Below are positions 31,351 to 42,574 of a stretch of DNA of 64,000 bases, one piece after another. This DNA is from Chamaea fasciata. Taxonomy: Eukaryota > Chordata > Aves > Passeriformes > Sylviidae. The notes beneath the pieces were generated by a model. The model was not told the DNA's origin. It searched no databases and saw nothing but the letters and a program-made list of their open reading frames with translations. Position 1 is the stretch's first letter; every line of letters starts with the position of its first letter. Where the stretch lies: NCBI GenBank assembly GCA_029207755.1, contig JARCOQ010000012.1, forward strand, positions 23,919,740 to 23,983,739, in the 5' to 3' direction. The translations under genes were made by a program, and so were the position numbers.

Positions 31351-32003
31351 TGGTTTAGGGTACATTTGGGAGCAAACCTTTGAATGGGGTTCTTCTGGAA
31401 AGTAAACCCAAACAGTCTCTCTCTTTTAAACTGCTTTGGGAAAGAACTTCTTTGGAGAAAAGTGGAAAAACCTTTTTATTTAACAAACAAAGTGCTCACA
31501 AGCATAAAGAATGGATAATATGAAATAATAAAACTTTTTGTTATTTTGAAGTGAGATGGTAAATTCAGAAAGTCTTTGCTGTGGGCTGTAGCTGAGCTGC
31601 TTTGGTTTCTTATCAGCTGTTCTGGTGTTGATAAAGGCCCTGTGGGCTGCAGGTGCCAGCTCTCATTGCTTCTCTGGGTTTTTCAGTCTGCAGCAGGTTT
31701 AAACAGTCCTAAGAAAAAGGAAGAAAAAACAGTGCAGGGAACTTCTCTGCCTTAGCTAGCTGAAACTAACTAAGAGCAAAGCAGATCTCTGTGCTGCAGT
31801 CTGTCTGTGCTTGAGCTGAATATACTGGAGAGGGAATGCACAGGAGTGAACACTGTTTTCTTAAAACAAACTGTGCACTTTTTCTTTTTTTTTTTTTTTT
31901 CTTGCTTTGCTCTCAGAATTGGTCTTAAAGGTACAGAACACAACATATAGCCCAAACAGAACAGACGACTCGGGATACAAGCATTGTAAAGTCACCCAGG
32001 ACA
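31351..32003 (-). mobile_element. Solo LTR-like insertion in the edited element
   Basis: Base composition returns to normal for 653 bp and the pol alignment is interrupted; it resumes on the right. Read on the minus strand the segment starts TGTCCTGGGTGAC and ends CTAAACCA. The flanks gtcg and gtca could be a 4-bp duplication altered at a CpG. It lacks the C depletion, so it arrived after editing. Confidence 0.65.
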
Positions 32004-33130
32004 GTCATTTTGGTGGTTTTTATTAGTTTTCTTTTTTGGAACATGAGTATTGATACGGTGGAATTTTTTAAGTAGTTTTTTGGGGGTAGTGATGTTCATT
32101 TTTTAGTAGTTTAGATTTTTTTATGTTATTAATTAGTTTGGGGTTTTTAGCTAATTTTATAGGGTATTGGTTATTATTTTTGAGTTAGTATAGAGATAGG
32201 TAGAGTTTTGGTTATTTTTCTTTTTTGGTCATGTTTAGCGTTAGTTGTACAGTTTTGAGTTTAGTAAGTTGGTTTTTAGTAAGTTTAGGTTTTGTGATCT
32301 GTTTGGAATTCTGCATGGTTGGGGTTTTTTTATTTTGTTCCATTTTTATGATGTAGTAAGAATTGCTAGTGAAAAGAGTGTAGTGTTGTTTGTTGACTTT
32401 TAGTTGGTTGTATGGTGGAGTTTTTTAGTTTGTGGTTGTTTTTTGGTTTTTTTTTGTTAATGAGATTAAAGTTTTTATTGGGTTAATTTGTAATTTTTAT
32501 AAAGATAATAGGGAGATTTAGATTTTGATATGGGTGCCCTGTATGGCGAGAGTCATTTATTTGTTTATGTGATATTGGTGGTGTGGTGGTTAGAGGGCAT
32601 TTTTCAAGTAGTTATTTTAAATGTTTGAGATTTTTTGGCACTTAGAATATTTGTTTTGGAGGAAGTTTGTTTGGAATGTTTGGGGTTTGGGGTTAGTTAT
32701 AATGGGATTCTTTTATTTTTAATTAGGTGTTTTTAGGTTTTATTGCAGTTAAAAGTTGTGGATTTTTGTTATGTTAGTAATAGAAAATAGGTTTTGATTT
32801 TGTATGAAGTGATGGGATTAGAGTATATGGCGTACTTTTGTTGACTAAGGATTTAAAATTTTGTGGTTTTGATGTGTTAGGTTAATGAATTTATGTACTT
32901 CAAAAGACATGGGCTTTGTGCCTCTTATTTGGTTAGAGGCAGGGCTTTAAGTTGGGGGGGTTCTGGGTATATATTTTGGAGGTTTTTTGAGGGGATTGGA
33001 CACAGGGGTTATTTTTATTATATTTGGTATTTGGACTATGGGTAATAAGAGTTGGCTTCTTTTTGGTGGATTTTTTTTTGAGTTTTCTTTTCTAAAATTC
33101 ATATATTTGTGTGATTAGGGTAGTGGTGTT

Positions 33131-34770
33131 TCTGGTGCAACTCCAAGCATCTATTCGTATTTGTGTGTTTCAGGTGCTCCACTCGTATTACACAGGGACC
33201 CCCTCACCAACCAGCCAACAGATCTGCTAAGATCATGCATCAATGTTTGGTTTTCTTTATGGTACCTGACTAAGAGACAGCAACCAGGTGACAGCAGGAA
33301 ATTCCCAGAGGGAGAGGCGGCCTTCTTTGGCACTCAACGTGGATTCTCATCCCCAGACATCCAAGAGATAAGTGAAGGACGTGGTGCTACAGATGGGATG
33401 TAGCAGAAGTGCGGCACTGGGTTGGGAGTCACCAGGAGGGGTTTTTGAGTCAGGTTTGGACGTGGAGATATCCAAGATGTGACCCCTTAGGCTACATCAA
33501 GGGAAGGTCTCACAGTGCTGATGTGAGCCGGGCAGAGCAGTCCCAGGGCATGTCATGTCATTTGTCTGTTGTGCACTCGGTGTCTTTTGGGTGTCTCATG
33601 TGGTGTGTGTTTTGCCTTAGCCCTTATAGAGGCCTATTGGAAACGCCAGGCATCATTCTTAAAATCTCCCTGTTCCTTGGCCCAGTGCCAATACTAGGCC
33701 AGGCTTTGAACCTTTGACTCGGGTGCTCAGACACTCATTGGAATCCATCTCTCTTCACAAGCATCCAGGCCGATTCCTTTTTAGGTCTTGTTCTGAGCTA
33801 TATCAACAGCTGTGCACCACCAAGATCCGTTCCGGCGGATAAGGTCTTATAGGAATGCAAAGATAGGTAGAGGATTCTGACTGTGGGCTTCTCGGGCATC
33901 CATCTTTGCAGTTCTTGAGCCCTTGGGAAACATTGCAGGACTCTGTGATGAAGCCTTGAAGGCACCACCTCTTTTAAAGGCACCACCCAGGTAGGCTTTG
34001 GTAATGGCTGAGGGGCTGGGGTGAGGTGGGGAGGTAGGGAAGGACGTGTGAGGTGCCACTCACTTGGAACTCAAATGGCAGCCAGGGTTCCAGCTTGTGG
34101 CAGCTTGGGTCTGGAAGAAATCCTGCGTCATTTGTAATTTTACTGGGCAGAAGCCCCCTGCCAGGTACAGAGCTCTGTACCAAAACCTCGGCCTTTTTCC
34201 AAGGGAAACTAAAGTCTTACCACCAGGTTCATGATGTCAGTGTGTAGGAGGCATTCAGCACTTCAACGGTAGCCAGGGTTCCAAGTTGTGGCAGCTTGGA
34301 TCTGGGAGGAATCCTGTGCCATTCATAATTCTGGCTGGCAGCAGCCCAGTGCAATGCACAGGGCCTTAGACATGAATGGTGGCCTTTTTCTATCATCATG
34401 TGCCTGGTGATATGGCACTTAATGGGGAGATGACATAACTGCCAGTGTCCTAGAATCCTAAGTGGTCACCACTGGTCAATGTGAAGAGGAGCCAAGTGGG
34501 CTTCACATGCAGTCTGAGATTTCATTATTAACTTGAATACAGTGCAGAGATGAAGACAGGGAACAAGGGCTCTACCCTGGGTTTTAAGGGACAGAATTGG
34601 GGTGGAATCTGGGGTCAATAGGCAAAAACAGAACACCAGGGAGGGACACAAAGTGAAGTTTGAAAAACATAAACCCAAGGAGAAGGCTCACATGATGAGA
34701 TATATATAAAGAGCCAATGCAGCCTAAAGGAATAGAGGATTCCCCAAGAGAAAGTCCAGGCAAGTGCTAG
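33131..34770. other. Host sequence with a local duplication and a possible old primer site
   Basis: Normal base composition resumes here. TTGGCACTCAACGTGG near 33328 resembles the tRNA-Lys1,2 primer site of the class III elements with two mismatches and may mark an old ERV remnant. Blocks near 34078-34200 and 34268-34390 are about 190 bp apart and share GCCAGGGTTCCA and GTGGCAGCTTGG-type words, a local duplication. No gene is visible. Confidence 0.45.
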
Positions 34771-35325
34771 AGTGGAAAGCTGATGCTGCCACCGCTCTGG
34801 TGTCAAAAAAAGAGGAACACAAGTGTTGCCACTACTGTGATGACACAGAGGAAAGCAGGTTCTGCCACCACTGTGGTGTCACAGAGAGGGGAAAGCTGGT
34901 GCTGACACCGCTGTAATGTCACAGAAAGAGGAACACTGGGGCTGCCAACACCATGGTGTCACAGAGAGTGGAAAGCTGACGCTGACACCACTGTGGTGTA
35001 ACAGCAATGGGAGAACTGGTGCTGCCACCACTGTGTAGTCACAGGGAGGGGAAAGCTGATGCTGCCACCGCTCTGGTGTCACAGAGAGAGGAAAGATGGT
35101 GCTGCCACCGCTGTGGTGTGACAGAGAGTGGCAAGCTGGTGCTGCCACCGCTGTGGTGTGACAGAGAGGAGACAACTGGTGTCAGGAAGAGCAGAATTCT
35201 GGTTCTGCGTCAGCTCTGGTGCGGAGAGATGAGAAAGCTAGTTCTGCCTGTGCTGTGGTGTCACAGAGAGGGGACCTCTTATATTGCCACAATTGTGGTG
35301 TCACAGAGAGGATAACACTGGCGCT
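34770..35325. repeat. 40-bp minisatellite
   Basis: About 13 imperfect units of 40 bp, each with the pattern CAGAGAG.GGAAAGCTGGTG followed by CTGCCACCGCTGTGGTGTCA. Divergence between units is moderate. The unit length is not a multiple of three and no coding role is suggested. Confidence 0.85.
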
Positions 35326-37190
35326 TGCACTGCTGCGGTAGATTCTCTGCATCTGAAGAGAACGGACAGTACGCTGAGCGGCCGCTCCAAGCAAAACCAC
35401 AAAAAACAGCCGGCAAGAGCAGTAGATGTGCCAAAAAAGCAATTTCTCGCTTCTTGGGCTTGGAGACGCACTTGCACTGCTGCAGGAGATTCTCTGCTTC
35501 TCCAGAGCACGGACAGCATGCAGGGGCACCAGATCTGCCGAAAACGCGATTTCTCGCTTTCCGGGCTTGGAAATGCACTTGCGCTCCTGTTCGAGCTTCT
35601 CTGCTTCTGCAGAGCACGCTGAGCAAGGAAGGAGCACTGGAAGTGCCGAACAAGTTCTGGCTTCTCGGGCTCGCAGATGCCCTGGACCTGCTGCTCAAGC
35701 TTCTCTGCTTCTGCAGAGCACACCGAGCATGGCAGGCACACCGCAGGTACCGAACAAGCGAGTTCTGGCTTCTCAGGCTCGCAGACGCCCTGGACCTGCT
35801 GCTCAAGCTTCTCTGCTTCTGCAGAGCACACCGAGCACGGCAGGCACACCGCAGGTACCGAACAAGCAAGTTCTTACTTCCTGACACCGGAGACGTGCAG
35901 CCACCGCTGCTTGAGCGTCTTTGCTTCTGCAGAGCATGCCGAGCAAGGCAGGAGCACCGGAAGTGCTGAACAAGCAAGTTCTGGGTTCCCAGGCTCGCTG
36001 ATGCCCTGGCGCTGCTGCTTGAGCTTCTCTGCTTCTGCAGAGCACGTCAAGCAAGGCAGGAGCACCGGAAGTGCTGAACAGGCGAGTTCTGCCTTCCCGG
36101 GCTTGCAGACAACCTGGTGCTGCTGCTCGAGCTACTATGTTTCTGCAGAGCACGCAGAGCAAGGCAGGAGCACCAGAAGTGCCGAACACGTGAGTTCGGG
36201 CTTCCTGGGCTCAGACACCATGGTGCGCCTGCACGAGCTTCTCTGCCTCTGCAGAGAACACCGAGCACAGTGAGTGCGCCAGAAGTGCCGAACAAGCGAG
36301 TTCTCGCTATCCGGCCCTGGAGACGCACGGGCGCCGCTGTTCGAGCTTCCCTGCCACTTCAGAGAATGCCGAGCGCGCCAGAAGAGCCGAACAAGCAAGT
36401 TCTCGCTTCCCATCCACGGAGACGCGCAGCCGCCGCTGCTCATGATTTCCTGCCACTGCAGAGCATGCTGAGCACAGCAGGCGCACCGAAGGTGCCGAAC
36501 AAGTGAGTTCTCGCTTCCCAGCCCCAGAGACGCACGGGCAATGCTGCGCGAACTTCTCTTCTTCTGAAGAGCACACTGAGCATGGCAGGCACACCGCAGG
36601 TACCGAACAAGTGAGGTTTTTTTTCCTGGCACCGGAGACAGGCGGCCGCTGCTGCTTGAGCTTCTCTGCCACTGCAGAGCACGCCGAGAACAGCAAGCGC
36701 ACCGGAGGTGCCAAACAAGTGAGTTCTGGCTTCCCAGGCTCGCAGACGCCCTGGCGCTGTTCCTTGAGCTTCTCTGCTTCTGCAGAGCACGCCGAGCAAG
36801 GCAGGAGCAAAGGAAGTGTCGAACAGGCGAGTTCTGGCTTCCCGGGCTCACAGACAACATGGTGCTGCTGCTTGAGCTTCTCTGCTTCTGCAGAGCACGC
36901 CAAGCATGGCAGGCAAACTGGAGGTACCAAACAAGCAAGTTGTTTCTTCCTGGCACCTGAGACGGGCGGCCGCCCCTGCTTATGCGAACCTGCCACTGCA
37001 GAGCATGCCGAGCACAGCAGGTGCACCGGAGGTGCTGAACAAGGGAGTTCTGGCTTCCCGGCCCCGGAAACACATGGGTGCTGCTTCTCGAGCTTCTCTG
37101 CCACGGCAGAGCTCACCGAGCACGGCGGGTGTGCCAGAAGTGCCAAACAAGCGAGTTCTTGCTTCCCGTCCATGGGTCAGCTCACCTTCA
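35326..37190. repeat. 108-bp GC-rich minisatellite
   Basis: About 17 imperfect units recur every 108 bp; TTCTCTGCTTCTGCAGAG starts at 35701 and at 35809, with a variant near 35917. Each unit also has GAACAAG.GAGTTCTGGCTTC. Because 108 is 36 codons, open frames of up to 312 codons appear on both strands. The absence of a single conserved frame makes a minisatellite more likely than a gene. Confidence 0.85.
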
Positions 37191-39779
37191 GTCTTACCTC
37201 GGTCATCTCATTCTGAGTTCTCTGGACCTTCAGGGTCATTCTTCTTGCCAGAGGATTTCTGTCACTGTTGTGTCCCCTCGTTTGTGCTGTCATGTGTCAC
37301 AGGTGTCGGTGTGTGTTTGGCCCGGAGCTGCTTGGCCTTGCTGCTCAGTCTGGGTGTAGGGGTAATAGGACAAGCCCTGGGGACTTGAAATTTGTGATGT
37401 AGGGTGTAGTAGGGCTGTAGAGGGTATTCCTAGATTGCCACAAGATGTCTGGAGCTGCCAAGTTATCCTGCAGCCCTTTGACTTTTGTCCTAACTTTGTT
37501 TCAGATGCAGAGGGATGAAATCCATGGCAGAATGCCCCATCCCAGGTGACGTGGATCCCCTGAGAAGATCAGTCACTGTTAAAGATGAGAGTTGCATATT
37601 TCACATTTATTGGCACTCCAGCATAGGCCACCTGCCTTTACAGCTTCAAACAAGTGAATCCCTTTGTAGCCCCCTGGGCAGTAGCTAGAGCCTGCTCCAG
37701 GCTGGGCTGAGGGAGGAAACACTTGGGCCTGACAGAGGTCCACACGGAGGGTACTTGGGAAAACACCTGGCTTGTCCTGGATTTTTTTTTTTTTGAGCTT
37801 TCTACAAGGTTTTAATCATCAGCTTGGTAAAAATAAATGGTAAGGACTGAAAACATGAGGCGCTGGCAGGTTATGCACACCAAAGACAACTTTTTTTTTT
37901 TAAATAACTGTGTGGCTTATATCTGAATTTTGAGACTCTCTTTTTTGGCCAGCTTTACTGTAAAAAATCTAATTTCAATTTAGCTGCTTCAATAACGAAT
38001 TTATTGTACATATACGCTCTAGTGTCAGGAGATTAAAGCAGTAACACCAACATGCCACCTCTGGAATAGATTCCTGTGTCTCCTCAGACATTCTGGTTTG
38101 CAGTAGAGTTTGGGCACATTTTGCTGCAGCTTTGGTTCTTAATAACTGGAAGTCCATGGATTATTGGATGATTTCCATAAGTTCTCCTATTTTGTAGGAG
38201 CTGTGTGTTGAGGTCAGAATTCTGAGGGAAGCCCTGGCAAAGCTGCAAAGGGCAAGGAACATGGAGCATCCTGGGGCTTCTCCCACCTGAGTTTCTCCTA
38301 TGTGTCACGCTGGATGTCTAACCCAGGTTTGAGTCTTCTCCTGCAGTCCCAGCTCTAACTGCTGCCCCTGGGCTGAGGCCTTGCTCTGTCCCAGCACTAA
38401 ACCTGGCAGGTGGGTGTGCTTTTCTAGCCCTTTAATCCCACGGGCAATCCCAAATTCCTGGAGCTCTCCTAGCCACAGCCTGGCCTCCCTCCCTGGGAGC
38501 TGCACTTCAATCTGCCTCAACCAAGGACATCCTGTCTATGTTTGAAACTTTATTCCTGTTGTTTTTCCTCTTCCAGGTTGTTGGCAAAAAGGAGAGAGCT
38601 ACTCAGAAGTGCAGCCACTGGAAGGCCTTATCCCAGTCCAAGGTTCCCACTTTTCTCTCTGACTCCTGGATAATTGCTTGACCATAACCAGAGACTGTCA
38701 GTTTGATTTCCTACCTTTTCCAATAAATCTTTGCTTTTAGCTGGAGTGTGTTCCTGATGTCATCCTCTTCCTTTTCCATGGATCTGTAAATACAATTTCT
38801 GACTTTTCCAGAGTCAAATTTTGTTATTGCAGGAATTGTGGCTCTTTTGTTCCACTGAAACTTCCCAACTCTGCTGAGAGTTTCAGATGTCAAATACAAG
38901 TAAGACTGGAGTGTCTTTGGGTTGTTACTCCCACCAAACACAGATAATTTTTGGATAGGAGTAACTGGACCTGTTCAATTCCCACTTCCCTTTAAACTCA
39001 GAGCAGAGGAAGCAGATTTTAAACCATTTTTCCATGAACTTCCACCAACTTGCTGACTGTTCCAAAAGTTTTCAGTGTTAGAAATTCCTGAGCTTGTTTT
39101 CCAGGCAAGCTGGGATTTAGGGATTATTCCTTCCTTTTATTTTATTTATCTCTCTACCTCTACTAAGGGAATATTTATTTTTTCCAATTTTCCATCCTGA
39201 TTAGAATTTTTGTACATCTTAGAGCACATTTCCAAGGAAAGTTATCAGATTCATGTTGGTAAATCAGAAGCTATTTCACACCGTTCACCACTATGGTGCC
39301 ATTTTTTTTCCTTTCAACCCCCTAACAAGGCTCACTGTACCCATGCACAATATTACCAGCAGTAACTTGGTGTCAAGGTGTATTTCAGAGGTAGAAATTA
39401 AACAAAGTTGACATTATCTTTTGTAACTCTCTGCACCTCCTTGTTTATTAACAAAGAAATACAGAACAATATACAATACAAAAAAAATTCAATTATATAA
39501 ATAATTACAATACCTATTATTGCATGTGAGGTGTATTTTAATGTAGTATATATAGTAGGCATAGATATGAATATAAAAGTTAAAGGGTAATGATAAAATA
39601 TAAAAATAATAAATACAAAAAATTTATTTTTTGTGGAACGTAGCTTAAACTAACGGCTTTTTTGGGTTGAATTTTGTTAAGAGGCAGAATTATTGCAGTT
39701 GTGATTGGGGGTCTTTTGGGGCATTTGTTTGAGAGGATTTTTGGCCACGTTCTTTTTATGCCTCTGTTCCCTGCCTGTC
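37191..39779. other. Host intergenic sequence
   Basis: AT-rich DNA with poly-T runs near 37780 and 37890. A minus-strand frame at 38711-38941 (76 codons) has a protein-like composition, but I cannot assign it or find splice partners. No RNA gene or other repeat is visible. Confidence 0.45.
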
Positions 39780-40145
39780 CCCTATTTGTGTCCCCGGCCG
39801 AACTGTGCGGCAGGGCTGTCACCGTGTGGACAGAGAGTGGTACTGCAGCGATCCCCCCCGGCATCCCCGGGCCGAGCTGTGCGGCAGTGCTGCCGTCCTG
39901 TGGATAGGGAGCGGCACTGCAGCTGTCGCCCGTCCCCGAGGTCCGTGGCAGCCCCGGGCTGTGAGCTTGGGGACAGTGCTGCCGCCCGACCGTCCAAAGT
40001 TTGCGGGAAAATAGGCAGGAAAAATGCAGGAACCCCGAGTGCGTAGCAGGCAACTGCCTGCGCGTGACCCGGACCATGGCGACCAGCTGGGCACAATTGT
40101 ACACAGCATTACCAAGCATGCGGACACAAGATGTTGGCTCGGTGG
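39780..40145. promoter_or_regulatory. Left half of a CpG-rich region split by ERV-C
   Basis: CpG-dense sequence with an imperfect tandem unit of about 70 bp (GAGCTGTGCGGCAGTGCTG and variants) ends at the ERV-C target site. Its right-hand continuation is at 49405. Before ERV-C arrived this was one island. Confidence 0.6.
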
Positions 40146-40529
40146 TGTAATAGAGAAAATTTTGCACGGAATAGTCTGACACCGTTGCTTGTCCCAATCA
40201 AGGATTTTATTAATTACAGCAAGCGTAACAATAAGGTAATGCAGCGCTGGGCGACAGGGGAACCATTGTCCCGCCACTGCCGCGCCGGTCAGGGTTTTAG
40301 TTCTTCCTCTTATACAGTCCGGTTTCCGGCGTGCGTGACTTCCTTGAATAGTACTCTGCGCATGTGCGTCACTGTTGCTGGGGTCTGCTCTTCCCCTGCC
40401 ACGTTTCAAGACTCAGAATCGTTGACTTCCTGGAAAATATTACTTACAACCGCAAATTATGCAAGACTACCTTTATCACTCAACTTGTCACCCACATCCT
40501 GGATTTAATGAACAAACATATCAGTAACA
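40146..40529 (-). repeat. ERV-C 3' LTR
   Basis: It matches 49021-49404 with about seven differences, one in the terminal repeat (TGTAATAG for TGTTATAG on the plus strand). It ends at the target duplication. Confidence 0.94.
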
Positions 40530-40546
40530 ATATCCCCCCTTTGTCT
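40530..40546 (-). other. ERV-C polypurine tract
   Basis: The minus strand reads AAAGGGGGGATAT before the 3' LTR, matching the ERV-B tract. Confidence 0.8.
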
Positions 40547-42574
40547 TTAGGTTAATTTATGTTGTGCATTAAATCGCTTAAGCTCTTGTCTGCTCCATTC
40601 CAATCCATCTCCCGTTTCTCCCTTTCTATTTTCTAAGTCCTCATATTTTGCCTGTACCAGCAGCAAGTGGGCACCTTCCAGTCGCGCTTTTACTATTGTA
40701 ATAAGTTTGTTAAAAATACAGGGACCAAAAGTTAATACAAGAACTAGTAAAAATATTGGTCCAGCTATGGTGGACAGTAAGGTAGTTAACCATGGGGAAT
40801 GATTGAACCAACTCTCATACCAACTCTGATGGGACTCTCTTTCTCTTTCCCTTTTTTTTAGTTGTTTTCTTAGTTCTCCTAGGGTGTCAAAGACTATTCC
40901 CGTTTGATCTATATAGGTGCAACACTCTTCTTTTAAGGCTACACAAAGTCCTCCCTGTTGCCAAAATAATAAATCCAGGCCCCGTCTGTTTTGTAAAACT
41001 ACTTCTGATAATGAGCGTACTGACTTAGTTAGTGCGGTAATTGATTCATCAATTTTCCGGAGATCTTCATCAACAGAATGTCTTAAAGAACTCAGTTTAC
41101 CAGGTTGTGTGATCAAGGCTGCAGCTCCAGTTCCTGCCCCAGTACCGGCTAATGTTAATAGGACTGCTAAAGTCAAGGCGGTGAAAGGCTCCCTTTTGGT
41201 TAGGTGATGCTCAGCAGTATTTTGGTGTTCAATTACATACTCCTTAGGATGATAAATTACCCGTGGAACTATTATTACTTGGACACAAAAGTCATGTGTA
41301 TCATTTAAGACTCTTGTCGAAATGCAAGGAGTCACTCCAGATTTCATGCATACCCATTTAGCGTTCTTGGCTGGAATCATCCACTGTGAATCCTTGGCCG
41401 TAACTGTTCGGTTGCACAGTGTTTCTTTAGGAGGGGGTACTTTACCTACACAAGTCCCCTTTCCAGTGACTTTTGACATGGTGATTCCCGGGGCCTCCTC
41501 AGTGATGTTTCTTTCCACCCATTTACATTCTCGAGGGTTAGTTCCGTTGGCCCTTTTAATTTTGGCACTTGACCCCACTGCTTCGTAAAAGGGTGGTCGG
41601 ATATTATAACATAGCCAGCATTCCCGGGTAAGGTTCGGATATGTTCTATTTAATATCTCAAAGCTAGCTTGCATAATTTTCCACAAAGTACTATAGGTAT
41701 GCAAGGGTGCTTTCTGCTGACTGGATATGGTTAGTGGGGAGCCTGTAGCCTCAGGGTAATTTGTAACCGGTGTTAGCTCTTCATCCTCCTCTAAAACTCT
41801 ATTCGGTCCCATACCATGGGTATCGGCTGGGGCGGGCTCTTTCTTTATCACTATTAGGTTCCCTCTATCACGCCCAGGTTCCCAATGTCTAATTCCCCAA
41901 TATTTTCCTAATAACCAGTCAGGGCTCTCTGGATCTGTAACATTTATATACACATATTCAGAAGTTCCTAAGTAGGAAATTTCTCCAGATGGTCCCAACC
42001 AATGCCTTTCACACCCTGTGGGACCAAATTCTGCTCTAATAAATTGATCTGCACCTCCCCCTGGAGTCCAATCGGAAGCAATAGTCTCACAGCCCCAATA
42101 CCCGCAATAATACTCCCCTGGGTAATTACAGTAGCTCTTTCCAGGATTTGAGGCCGGACACATATAAAACCCAGTTAAATTCAAAACTCTCTCGCACTGT
42201 TCTATGTTTGTCATGTTACATAACCCAGCCTTAAAGGCTGGGGTCTGACTGGTCACAAGGGAGTCTAAAATTTTATGGTCATTCATACGAATCAAGGACC
42301 ATTTAAACGGCTGGTGTGTTTGACCTCCTGTCTGCCTTACCCATAGGGATAATAATAGTAGTGACAGTAACAGTTGTCTACAGGTGGCTTTTTCATTGTA
42401 ACAGTGGCTTGTTCCCATCTCCTTTTCTTCTTCCCTGATTTTAGTCCCAGTCCTTGGGCATTTCATTTTCCATGACCTCCTGGTTCCACCTATCCCAGGG
42501 CGACTTCCTCCACAGTTTTCTCTCCCTCTGCCTCGCCCGTCGACTCGGTTGCTGCGAGCCACGGGGAGACCCAT
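40547..42574 (-). CDS. env: ERV-C envelope glycoprotein, open frame
   Basis: The 675-codon open frame is very similar to ERV-B Env. A hydrophobic signal (LLLSLLLLSLW) lies after a basic N-terminal stretch that overlaps the accessory gene, so the real start is probably one of the later methionines (MKCP or MGTS). The surface subunit has a CWLC box. A KR cleavage site near 41198 precedes a Gly/Ala-rich fusion peptide, then LQNRRGLDLL, a CX6CC motif and a membrane anchor. No stop or frameshift is seen. Such class I Envs mediate fusion, and some have been adopted by hosts, but nothing here shows host use. Confidence 0.93.
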   Translation of the reverse strand: MGLPVARSNRVDGRGRGRENCGGSRPGIGGTRRSWKMKCPRTGTKIREEEKEMGTSHCYNEKATCRQLLLSLLLLSLWVRQTGGQTHQPFKWSLIRMNDHKILDSLVTSQTPAFKAGLCNMTNIEQCERVLNLTGFYMCPASNPGKSYCNYPGEYYCGYWGCETIASDWTPGGGADQFIRAEFGPTGCERHWLGPSGEISYLGTSEYVYINVTDPESPDWLLGKYWGIRHWEPGRDRGNLIVIKKEPAPADTHGMGPNRVLEEDEELTPVTNYPEATGSPLTISSQQKAPLHTYSTLWKIMQASFEILNRTYPNLTRECWLCYNIRPPFYEAVGSSAKIKRANGTNPRECKWVERNITEEAPGITMSKVTGKGTCVGKVPPPKETLCNRTVTAKDSQWMIPAKNAKWVCMKSGVTPCISTRVLNDTHDFCVQVIIVPRVIYHPKEYVIEHQNTAEHHLTKREPFTALTLAVLLTLAGTGAGTGAAALITQPGKLSSLRHSVDEDLRKIDESITALTKSVRSLSEVVLQNRRGLDLLFWQQGGLCVALKEECCTYIDQTGIVFDTLGELRKQLKKRERERESHQSWYESWFNHSPWLTTLLSTIAGPIFLLVLVLTFGPCIFNKLITIVKARLEGAHLLLVQAKYEDLENRKGETGDGLEWSRQELKRFNAQHKLT

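Larger units (their letters stand above)
29680..33130 (-). mobile_element. Class III ERV fragment with massive G-to-A conversion in viral sense
   Basis: The plus strand is T/G-rich with almost no C and aligns to the antisense of ERV-A pol. For example, catggtgagtatgtagtg at 31024 matches catggtgagcacatagcg at 2013, and 30592 matches 1531. The order of matches runs from the integrase C-terminus near 30480 through RNase H near 32170 and on towards RT. The differences are mostly C to T in all contexts, not only CpG, which equals G to A in the retroviral plus strand. The region from about 29680 to 30428 is probably the 3' LTR. The 5' half is missing beyond about 33130. No frame is open. Confidence 0.82.

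Noticed and set aside
34770..35325. CRISPR-like array
   Set aside because: The 40-bp units are contiguous and diverged, with no unique spacers, and the genome is vertebrate.
35279..37216. Long open frames in the 108-bp array as a repeat-protein gene
   Set aside because: Frames are open on both strands and no frame is clearly conserved; the unit length of 36 codons explains it.
40547..42574. ERV-C env as a domesticated syncytin
   Set aside because: The frame is open, but the copy is young and nothing in the sequence shows host control or selection.
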